Shown piece after piece: positions 1-5,019 of a DNA stretch of 6,176 nt. The notes beneath the pieces were generated by a model that was given only the letters and a program-made list of their open reading frames with translations, had not been told where the DNA came from and searched no databases. The first letter of the stretch is position 1; every line of letters starts with the position of its first letter. The DNA is taken from NCBI GenBank assembly GCA_021817185.1, contig JAKAVU010000157.1, forward strand, positions 1 through 6,176, given 5' to 3'. Source of the DNA: a bacterium (GTDB lineage Bacteria > Chloroflexota > Dormibacteria > UBA8260 > Bog-877). Made by a program: the position numbers and the translations under genes.

Positions 1-335
1 TACCCCCGCACGCGCCCGCTCTACGGCTGGCGGGGCCCACATCGGCCAAGCGGACGCGATGGCGTCAGGTCCGGTCACCCCGCGGCCCGACCCCGTATAG
101 AGTCCGCCCGAGCCTCTGCCACCTCCTCGGTGGCACGAGCACGATCTTCCGGAACGTGCATGAAGCCATGAGCTTCCCCGCGAGGACCGCGGTGACAGGC
201 GGGGCACTGGTGCCAGCGACCTGCATCAGGTCGCAGCTCCTCCACCCCGGCAGTGCCAGCTCGTACCTGAGCGGAAGTTTGCACGAGTGAGGAGGGCTGG
301 GTGCAGGCTTAGCCTTCACTGGTGGCCTTGAGGAG
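1..335. other. No convincing gene; hairpin-rich stretch
   Basis: I find no gene here that I would defend. A minus-strand frame (284 to 75, GTG start, 69 codons) contains one CPAC pair followed by a GEAHG stretch. It has no Shine-Dalgarno sequence, its third-position GC is not as high as in the clear genes, and I recognise no family. The stretch is rich in perfect hairpins at 118-134, 139-159, 178-192 and 216-234, plus a short palindrome at 203-214, which could be a structured RNA or a decayed region. If the tRNA fragment at 336-386 marks an integration end, this stretch is the host side, beyond the 3' end of the tRNA. Confidence 0.4.
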
Positions 336-386
336 TGGAGCGGGAGACGGGTCTCGAACCCGCGACCTTCTGCTTGGGAAGCAGAC
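336..386 (-). pseudogene. 3' half of tRNA-Gly(CCC), probable attachment-site copy
   Basis: Read on the minus strand, this is the last 50 nucleotides of a tRNA. It has an anticodon stem TCTGC/GCAGA (385-381 with 373-369) and the loop TTCCCAA, with anticodon CCC at 378-376. A five-base variable loop and a T arm GCGGG-TTCGAGA-CCCGT follow, then the acceptor strand CTCCCGC (346-340), T73 and an encoded CCA (338-336). The 5' part is absent: upstream bases do not supply GCGGGAG for the acceptor stem (only the first three could pair), and there is no normal D arm with the GG of the loop. Tyrosine recombinases commonly leave such a 3'-half copy at one end of an element inserted in a tRNA gene. The element would then lie to the right and the host to the left. 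A decayed tRNA gene is the alternative. Confidence 0.75.
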
Positions 387-387
387 T

Positions 388-517
388 CTCTCCTCGAGAG
401 GCCAAAATCGCGCTGACGCGATCTCAATAACAGGGACTTAGATCGAGATGCCCCTATTTAGGAGCATCTGCCTATTTGACCCAAAACCGAGCAAACGTTC
501 TGTCGAAATAGATGCCC
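388..517. repeat. Cluster of palindromes and short repeats next to the tRNA fragment
   Basis: This intergenic stretch is richer in A and T than its surroundings and is full of symmetry. It holds CTCTC-CTC-GAGAG (388-400), the perfect ATCGCG-CTGA-CGCGAT (407-422), and a 24-base hairpin with one mismatch, AGATGCCCCTA/TAGGAGCATCT (446-469). CTATTTGAC (472-480) faces GTCGAAATAG (502-511), and AGATGCCC occurs directly at 446-453 and 510-517. It lies between the tRNA fragment and the 3' end of the toxin gene. Recombinase or excisionase sites beside an att core are one explanation, and a transcript end for the toxin operon is another. No T-run follows the 446-469 hairpin on the minus strand. Confidence 0.5.
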
Positions 518-551
518 ACCGGCTGCTCTTCAGCCGACGGCCCGAGCTCGA

Positions 552-965
552 TCAAGACCCCTCCCCGAGGAGAGCCAGGAAGGCGGCCGGGGAGTGGATC
601 GGCAAGGTCTGATCGAGCCCGAGAAGATGGCGGTCGCCCGAGACAAGGACGGCACGGGCCGCCACCGCCAGGGCGATGAGGTAGTCGTCCCCCGGGTCAG
701 GCGACCGAACGAGCGGCGGCTCGGTCGGGTCATCGACCACCCGCGCTTGGCGCTCGACCAATCCGACCACCGCTGTTGCATCGCTGGCGGGAATGCGGCG
801 ACGGATCTTAGAGTAGGCAAGAGCTCGCTCCAGCTCGGCCAGGAGAAGAGGAGAGGCGACGAGGTCATAGGCACCGTCCAACCCGGCCCGCAAGACCTTC
901 GCTGGAGACCCGTCCGGTGCCAGCAGCGCCGAGATGATGACGTTGGGGTCGAGGATCGCCCGCAC
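552..965 (-). CDS. PIN-domain toxin of a VapBC-like toxin-antitoxin pair
   Basis: This 137-residue protein is a PIN-domain ribonuclease of the putative-toxin type (COG1569-like). It spans the whole domain: the opening strand LDPNVIISALL with Asp6, the middle acidic LLAELERAL with Glu44, SPDPGDDYLIALA with Asp94, and LVSGDRHLL with Asp111. These four acidic residues would bind the metal ions that cleave RNA, so the active site looks intact. Known relatives cut tRNA or other cellular RNA and stop growth when freed from their antitoxin. The start is GTG at 965, three bases after the antitoxin stop. There is no clear ribosome site of its own, so translation is probably coupled to the antitoxin. 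The exact RNA target cannot be read from the sequence. The family call is firm; toxicity is inferred. Confidence 0.9.
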   Translation of the reverse strand: MRAILDPNVIISALLAPDGSPAKVLRAGLDGAYDLVASPLLLAELERALAYSKIRRRIPASDATAVVGLVERQARVVDDPTEPPLVRSPDPGDDYLIALAVAARAVLVSGDRHLLGLDQTLPIHSPAAFLALLGEGS

Positions 966-968
966 GGC

Positions 969-1199
969 TCAGCGCTGGGAGCGCCGAGTCCGGTGTTGTG
1001 CCTCGACGGCCAGCTCCATAGCCTCTCCCTCTTGGAGGTTGTTGCGAGCCCACAGCCGGTCGAGGAGGTCCAGGCCAAGGTCGCGCCGGATTGCGGCCTC
1101 GATCACCGCGCTGTCGCCCTGCCCGGTGCGGGCCGCCCGCACCTTCACCGCACGCAGTACGTCTTCGTCGATGGTGAGGGTGGTGCGAGTCTTTGACAT
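969..1199 (-). CDS. Ribbon-helix-helix antitoxin (VapB-like)
   Basis: This 76-residue protein begins with TRTTLTIDEDVLRAVKVRAA, a typical ribbon-helix-helix start: one beta strand that contacts DNA, then helix A. The second helix is around GDSAVIEAAIRRDLG (about residues 28-42). The charged C-terminal tail (residues 43-76) would wrap around and block the PIN toxin, as in VapBC pairs. It is the first gene of a two-gene minus-strand operon, with the toxin starting three bases after its stop. Such antitoxins dimerise and repress their own promoter, the complex usually binding more tightly. The ATG at 1199 has no Shine-Dalgarno sequence but lies exactly where transcription from the -10 at 1211-1206 would begin, so a leaderless message is likely. 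Confidence 0.85.
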   Translation of the reverse strand: MSKTRTTLTIDEDVLRAVKVRAARTGQGDSAVIEAAIRRDLGLDLLDRLWARNNLQEGEAMELAVEAQHRTRRSQR

Positions 1200-1234
1200 A
1201 TTGGCATCTTAGCATCGTTGTGCCCAGATGGCTA
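1199..1234 (-). promoter_or_regulatory. Probable leaderless promoter and operator of the toxin-antitoxin operon
   Basis: On the minus strand, TAAGAT (1211-1206) fits a -10 element. TAGCCA (1234-1229), 17 bases further up, matches four of six -35 bases. Six bases separate the -10 from the antitoxin ATG, so transcription should start at or beside the start codon. GATGC occurs twice, eight bases apart (1216-1212 and 1208-1204), and straddles the -10. This is a plausible site for the ribbon-helix-helix antitoxin to block RNA polymerase. Promoter and operator are both inferred from pattern. Confidence 0.45.
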
Positions 1235-1339
1235 GCTCCAGTCAGGTGCGACCGACAGTCGCCTGCCGAGTCCTCGCCGTCCGGCCAAGGGCCCCGGGCG
1301 CATCCATTTGCCGCGTGGCCAAGCCGGTACCCCGCCGGT

Positions 1340-1601
1340 GTGGAGACGGTAGCCGTGAGCGAGTCAGGAAGGCTGAACCCACAGATCGAGTTGCGCCACA
1401 AGCTTGGTCTGGAGGGCGCGACCCAGGTTGAGGTCGAGCTAGATGGCGAAAAGATCATGTTCCACCAGCGGTGGTGCCGCGCCGCGAGGATGCGTAAACA
1501 TACCAGAGCACCGACGTCTTCTCTCCCGGGCCCACTCAGGCTCCAGTGAGGGCCGGGTTCAGCTGTTGACCGAGGCTGAGCTGAAGGTACTCGCCACCTG
1601 A
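1340..1601 (+). pseudogene. Frameshifted AbrB/SpoVT-like gene (module 1)
   Basis: The first part reads in one frame from GTG 1340 or 1355 (GGAG at 1342-1345 favours 1355). It gives SESGRLN, ELRHKLGLEGATQVEVELDG and EKIMF, the swapped-hairpin AbrB/MazE-type DNA-binding fold. After about position 1465 that frame turns into arginine-rich noise. The frame beginning near 1491 takes over with NIPEHRRLLSRAH and ends TEAELKVLAT, with its stop at 1599-1601. The related frame at 4110-4343 has this same order in a single frame (DAQVEVGVEGEAIILRR, then YTPEHHAVLLRSH), which shows where the break lies. Between the last strand and the PEH motif copy 1 has 40 bases and copy 2 has 45. The usual Leu-Pro after the first strand is replaced by Pro-Gln. 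The original product was probably a small transcription regulator or antitoxin. Confidence 0.6.
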
Positions 1602-1881
1602 TCCCGGGCACCGTTGCCGCTCGCCTGACTTCATTGCTAGCGACTTGGAGACCTTAGCAGCCAGGGGCTCCACCGCCGCAGAGTCGGGCCCATCCTGAAG
1701 GCGCAGCGTCCGCCCCGGCGACGAAGGTCCTCCCCCCAAAGTTCGAGCGGCTGGAGAGGCAACCGGATGGTCACCGGCTCCTGCCCCATTACCGGCCCAC
1801 CGGTCCCCAGTCAGACCACCAGGCGCTGACAATGTCATGGGTCCGGTGTAACGAAGTGGGTAATGCGGTGTTTGTCGGCAC

Positions 1882-2427
1882 GTGCACATGAGCCAGACCG
1901 CGGAGCCGCGCTCGGAAGAGGTGGCGAGCGAGGCTCTGGAGTTCGAGACCGTGTATCAGCGCTTGGCTGGGCCGGTATACCGCTTCTGCCTAACACAGGT
2001 CGGCGGTCCGTCGGCAGCCGAGGAGGTGGCGGCAGATGCATGGGCCGCGGCGTGGACGGCCTTCGAACGCACCCACCCCACGGCCGACGGCGTGGACTCT
2101 TGGGTGTTCCGGATCGTAAGGAACACGGCCAAGAACCACCTGCGATCGGTGCGGCGCAGACTCCGACTCTGGGTAGCGCTGGCTAATGAGCGGATGCCGG
2201 TCGCTGATGTGGAGGTGAAGGTCTTCGAACGGGCGACCGCGGCAGAGGCGCTCACCTCACTCCAGGCGATGCGCCCCAGGGAGAGAACGCTGCTCGGGCT
2301 GCGGGTCTGTAGTGATCTCTCGTTTGCGGAGATCGGCGCAGTGATGGACTGCTCGGAGGCTGCCGCCAGGGTCGCCACCCACAGGGCCCTCCTCCGACTC
2401 CGGGCCCGCATGGAGGGAATAGCGTGA
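1882..2427 (+). CDS. ECF-type RNA polymerase sigma factor (module 1)
   Basis: This is a sigma-70-family factor of the small ECF class, 181 residues from GTG 1882 or 179 from ATG 1888; no ribosome site separates the two. Region 2 runs from about residue 21 to 92 (FETVYQRLAGPVYRFCLTQV, AAEEVAADAWAAAWTAF, VDSWVFRIVRNTAKNHLRS) and would bind the -10 element and core polymerase. After a linker, region 4 (about 120-177) has PRERTLLGLRV and the helix-turn-helix SFAEIGAVMDCSEAAARVAT, which would read the -35 element. Region 3 is absent, as usual for this class. The downstream membrane protein starts inside its stop codon, so the two are translated together, typical of a sigma and anti-sigma pair. The promoters it controls are unknown. 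Confidence 0.9.
   Translation: MHMSQTAEPRSEEVASEALEFETVYQRLAGPVYRFCLTQVGGPSAAEEVAADAWAAAWTAFERTHPTADGVDSWVFRIVRNTAKNHLRSVRRRLRLWVALANERMPVADVEVKVFERATAAEALTSLQAMRPRERTLLGLRVCSDLSFAEIGAVMDCSEAAARVATHRALLRLRARMEGIA
2412..2427 (+). promoter_or_regulatory. Ribosome site and GTGA overlap coupling the sigma factor to its partner
   Basis: GGAGGG (2412-2417), inside the last codons of the sigma gene, precedes GTG 2424 by six bases. The sigma stop TGA (2425-2427) overlaps this start in the sequence GTGA. Ribosomes finishing the sigma factor can restart at once, which keeps the two products near equal amounts. The arrangement also fixes GTG 2424 as the start of the membrane protein. Confidence 0.8.
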
Positions 2428-3800
2428 CTCCAGCCGACGAAGAGCGCAGCCCGTTCGAGTCGAAGCTCCGACAGGAGCTCGCGAGTGTGGCCGTGCCCGA
2501 CTCCTTGGGCAGCCGCATCGCGTCCCGGAGGCGGGAGCGTCTGGCCCGGCCGACCGGGGGCTTCCCTCTACTGGCCGCGCTCGTCCTGGTCGTCATTGTG
2601 GCGACAGCCGCTGTGTATGCCGCGCTCCAACCCCGCCACGGACGGGCACCAGGAGGCACTCTCGTTCCATTGGGACCGGTCTGCCTGGCGCCCGGATCCG
2701 TCCAGCTGACGGCCGTGAGCGGAGCGTCTCCGCGGGATGTCTGGGCAGTCGGTGGGATCTTCGTCGGCCGGAACGGGCCATGGCAGACCCTGGCCGAGCG
2801 CTGGACAGGAGCGCGGTGGCAAGTGATGCCGACGCCGAGTCCCGGTTCCCAGAACAACATGCTGCTGGGCGCGGCAGTTGTTGGCCCGAGCGACGCATGG
2901 ACTGTGGGATTCTCCCAGGGCCGATCGGGGGAGCGGCCGCTCATCGAGCACTGGGACGGACGCCACTGGGTCGACGTGTCCTCGCCAAGCCTCGGGCTCA
3001 CCGGTCTCACCGCCTCGGCCAGCCTTAATGCCGTCAGCGCCTCCGGCCCAGCGGATGCGTGGGCCGTTGGGTGGGCAGCCAACGGGGGGGCGGCGCAGCA
3101 ACCGATCACCGAGCACTGGAACGGTACGAACTGGACCCTGGTAGCTTCGCCGCGCCTGCCCATGCCCGATCCCCAGGGGCCGACCGGGGCGGTGCTGACG
3201 GCCATAGACGACATCTCTCTAACCGACGCCTGGGCGGTCGGATACTACACCGGCAACAATCGTAGCCAAGCGCTGATCGAGCACTGGGATGGACAGCGCT
3301 GGCTCCAGAGCTCCCCTCCGTTCGTCGAAGAACGCGTCAACTCCCTGACCGGCGTGGCGGCCTCAGCGCAAGGCAGGCTGTGGGCGACAGGCTTGCCCGA
3401 AACGCCGAACTTTCACTACCCCGCGTTGGTTGTGGCACTAGATGCGGGCCACTGGGAGGTGATGCCCGCGACGGGGACTGGTCAACTGTACTCTGCCCTA
3501 GCAGGGGTGGCCATCGAGCCCGGCGGGGGGCTCTGGGCGGTCGGTTATACCAGGGCAAGCACCCGGGCTCCAGAGCGGGCCCTCATAGTCCGTTCCATTT
3601 CACAAAGCTGGACCAAGGTGCCCGCGCCCGAGACAGGCGCTGGTGGTAGCGCCCTCGTGGGAGTGACGTCCATTTCGCCGACCGATGCCTGGGCGGTGGG
3701 ATCGGTGCCGTCGCTGACTTGCGGCGGTCCAGGCTATCCCCTGATCGAGCATTGGAACGGTCAGCAGTGGAAAGTGTCCGTACTTGGCCAGCGGCAGTAG
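2424..3800 (+). CDS. Membrane protein with seven-bladed beta-propeller ectodomain, putative anti-sigma factor
   Basis: This 458-residue protein has three parts. Residues 1-46 form a charged cytoplasmic tail (FESKLRQELASVAVPDSLGS, then RRRERL). About 47-68 are one membrane helix (LLAALVLVVIVATAAVYAAL), with positive charges before it. The rest, outside the cell, consists of seven repeats of about 40 to 55 residues, near 96, 148, 201, 258, 307, 359 and 411. Each has DAWAVG or a variant, and a later LIEHWNG...W or a variant; units 5 and 6 are the most altered. Seven such units predict a closed beta-propeller, a fold that usually binds a protein, glycan or small ligand. There are only two cysteines, Cys87 and Cys433, before unit 1 and inside unit 7. 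Coupling to the ECF sigma gene suggests an anti-sigma sensor, but no HxxxCxxC zinc motif supports this, so the role is inferred. Confidence 0.75.
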   Translation: MTPADEERSPFESKLRQELASVAVPDSLGSRIASRRRERLARPTGGFPLLAALVLVVIVATAAVYAALQPRHGRAPGGTLVPLGPVCLAPGSVQLTAVSGASPRDVWAVGGIFVGRNGPWQTLAERWTGARWQVMPTPSPGSQNNMLLGAAVVGPSDAWTVGFSQGRSGERPLIEHWDGRHWVDVSSPSLGLTGLTASASLNAVSASGPADAWAVGWAANGGAAQQPITEHWNGTNWTLVASPRLPMPDPQGPTGAVLTAIDDISLTDAWAVGYYTGNNRSQALIEHWDGQRWLQSSPPFVEERVNSLTGVAASAQGRLWATGLPETPNFHYPALVVALDAGHWEVMPATGTGQLYSALAGVAIEPGGGLWAVGYTRASTRAPERALIVRSISQSWTKVPAPETGAGGSALVGVTSISPTDAWAVGSVPSLTCGGPGYPLIEHWNGQQWKVSVLGQRQ

Positions 3801-4109
3801 AGGACAACAGGGCAGCCTGCGGCGCCCCAGCATCCCGTCACCGAAGGTCCAGATCAGCGTCCGCGCGGGCGAACTCGTCCCAAGCACAAGCCTAGCCCGG
3901 GACCCGTCGTCCGGCGCCGCCAATGCGTCGCGTCTGGGTGCTGACAATCCCATCGCCGGATCGGACCCAGGGTGCGGAATCAGCGGTCGGCTCGGACGGC
4001 GTTCCGAGGCCCTGCAGCTACGGAGCTTGCCTGCCCGCTAGCCCGTGGGGCCAGGCGTCCTCGTTGGCGGCCTACCGCTTCGCCACTCCAGCAGACCCCC
4101 AATACGAGA
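3801..4109 (+). other. Spacer between the two modules; no gene seen
   Basis: Open frames here (for example 3784-4041 and the upstream part of the frame that enters the next gene) show no family features and run through Arg- and Ala-rich low-complexity sequence typical of chance frames in GC-rich DNA. I see no strong terminator hairpin after the propeller gene, so module 1 transcription could continue into this stretch. No tRNA, CRISPR or insertion-sequence signature is visible. Confidence 0.5.
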
Positions 4110-4343
4110 GTGATCGCTGCGAGTGAGGCGGACCGGCTGACCCTGCCGGTTCGAGTGCGTCGGCGGCTTGGCCCTGTTGGCGACGCCCAGGTCGAGGTCG
4201 GAGTGGAGGGCGAAGCGATCATCCTGCGCCGAGCGATGGTGCTGCGCAGCGAGGGTGCGTGGGCTTACACGCCGGAGCACCATGCAGTCCTCCTCCGAAG
4301 TCACCCAGACTTGAAGGTACGTGGCGCACCGGTGACACGTTAG
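4110..4343 (+). CDS. AbrB/SpoVT-like small protein, internally shortened (module 2)
   Basis: From GTG 4110 this gives 77 residues. The first half fits the AbrB/MazE DNA-binding fold: ADRLTLPVRVRRRLG with the usual Leu-Pro, then DAQVEVGVEGEAIILRR. The second half has AWAYTPEHHAVLLRSH and ends DLKVRG plus six residues. Compared with the frameshifted copy at 1340-1601, about 14 codons are missing between the LLRSH and DLKV parts (the other copy has an EGRVQLLTEA stretch there), and the last residues differ. The start is uncertain: only GAGAG lies just upstream of the GTG, and the frame stays open further up without family features. It sits about 100 bases before the second ECF sigma gene, as copy 1 sits before the first. 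It may be a working regulator or a decaying gene. Confidence 0.55.
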   Translation: MIAASEADRLTLPVRVRRRLGPVGDAQVEVGVEGEAIILRRAMVLRSEGAWAYTPEHHAVLLRSHPDLKVRGAPVTR

Positions 4344-4436
4344 TTTGGGTTCCGTAGGTGGCGCCCAGCTTGAACTTGCGTAATCCCACTCGCCGCCCTG
4401 GCCACAAGCAAGTAGGGTGTAGCCCTCCTGGCGGCC

Positions 4437-4450
4437 TATAGGAAGATGTG
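4437..4450 (+). promoter_or_regulatory. Possible -10 element or short ribosome site at the second sigma gene
   Basis: TATAGG (4437-4442) ends five bases before the GTG at 4448, so as a -10 element it would start transcription at or next to the start codon and make a leaderless message. The overlapping GGAAG (4441-4445) could instead be a ribosome site, but its two-base spacing is short. I see no convincing -35. The pattern resembles the antitoxin promoter at 1199-1234, but the evidence is weak. Confidence 0.25.
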
Positions 4451-5002
4451 GACTCCGCAAGCGGTTCCGAGACGCCGCCAGCCGTGACCCAGCTGCTCCG
4501 GCTTGCCAGCAGCGACTCCCGAGTAGCGGATCTCTACGCCGCCCACTTCCCCCAGCTGGTTGCCCTGGCCACCCTGCTGGCTGGGGGAGCGTCTGGCGGC
4601 GAGGAGATAGCCCAGGAGACATTTCTTATCGCGCTGCGGCTGGAGCGCCAGAGCCCTGGCTACCTCAGAGATCCGGCCTGGCCCTGGCTGCGGCTCACTG
4701 CCGCCCGCCTGGCGACCCGATGGCGTCGTCGATACCAGGCGCGCTTGGCGGCCCTGGGTCTGTGGGCGGAGAACTTGCCCGCTACGGAGCGGCTGCCGGT
4801 CGAGTCCGTCGACCTCATGCGGGCGGTCAGCAGGCTCCCGTGGAGGATGCGCATTTGTACCGTGCTGGCCTACGTCGAGGACCAGAGGACGGCGTCGATC
4901 GCTGAGGCCCTTGGGTGCTCCGTCAAGAACGTGGAGTTCGCCCTGCGCGAGGGGCGGCGTCGCCTGAGGAAGGACCTCGGCGAGAGCTATGGCCTGCAGT
5001 GA
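4448..5002 (+). CDS. ECF-type RNA polymerase sigma factor (module 2)
   Basis: This 184-residue factor has the two-domain ECF layout. Region 2 (about 26-100) contains VADLYAAHFPQLVALATLLA, GGEEIAQETFLIALR and WPWLRLTAARLATRWRRRY. Region 4 (about 122-177) contains LPWRMRICTVLAYVEDQRTA and the helix-turn-helix SIAEALGCSVKNVEFALREG, followed by RRRLRKDLG. It is only distantly like the sigma factor at 1882-2427, so the two are not a recent copy of one gene. The GTG at 4448 gives an N-terminal extension of about 25 residues. A later GTG at 4484 is possible but has no ribosome site. Fourteen bases separate its stop from the start of the membrane protein, which has its own strong ribosome site, so the pair forms an operon. 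The target promoters are unknown. Confidence 0.88.
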   Translation: MDSASGSETPPAVTQLLRLASSDSRVADLYAAHFPQLVALATLLAGGASGGEEIAQETFLIALRLERQSPGYLRDPAWPWLRLTAARLATRWRRRYQARLAALGLWAENLPATERLPVESVDLMRAVSRLPWRMRICTVLAYVEDQRTASIAEALGCSVKNVEFALREGRRRLRKDLGESYGLQ

Positions 5003-5005
5003 GAG

Positions 5006-5019
5006 AAGGAGAGTCGATG
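5006..5019 (+). promoter_or_regulatory. Strong ribosome site that fixes the start of the second membrane protein
   Basis: AAGGAG (5006-5011) lies five bases before ATG 5017, just after the sigma stop at 5000-5002. It decides the start against an upstream ATG at 4915 in the same frame, which would overlap the sigma gene by 88 bases and add residues with no recognisable features. Confidence 0.85.

Noticed and set aside
75..284. Minus-strand 69-residue frame with a CPAC pair, loosely like a zinc-binding protein
   Set aside because: Only one cysteine pair, no ribosome site and ordinary third-position composition, and hairpins occupy the same bases. Not enough to call a gene.
336..412. A complete, working tRNA-Gly gene
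   Set aside because: The 3' half is perfect, but bases upstream cannot form the acceptor stem beyond three pairs and give no proper D arm.
594..1196. Long plus-strand open frame opposite the toxin-antitoxin genes
   Set aside because: Antisense shadow: the minus-strand frames contain complete PIN and ribbon-helix-helix motifs, and the plus frame has none.
1602..1881. Possible gene or promoter between AbrB-like copy 1 and the first sigma gene
   Set aside because: No frame shows family features. CTGACA at 1826-1831 resembles a -35, but no acceptable -10 lies at the right distance, so I call nothing here.
2252..3214. 320-codon minus-strand open frame
   Set aside because: It lies opposite the sigma and propeller genes, is low in recognisable features, and the plus strand has clear repeats and domains.
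1826..3955. Similar GCTGACAAT stretches near 1825 and 3940, upstream of each module's sigma gene
   Set aside because: The match is about ten bases and the distances to the sigma genes differ greatly, so it is probably chance.
4915..5016. Longer N-terminus for the second membrane protein
   Set aside because: It would overlap the sigma gene by 88 bases; the AAGGAG at 5006-5011 marks ATG 5017 as the start.
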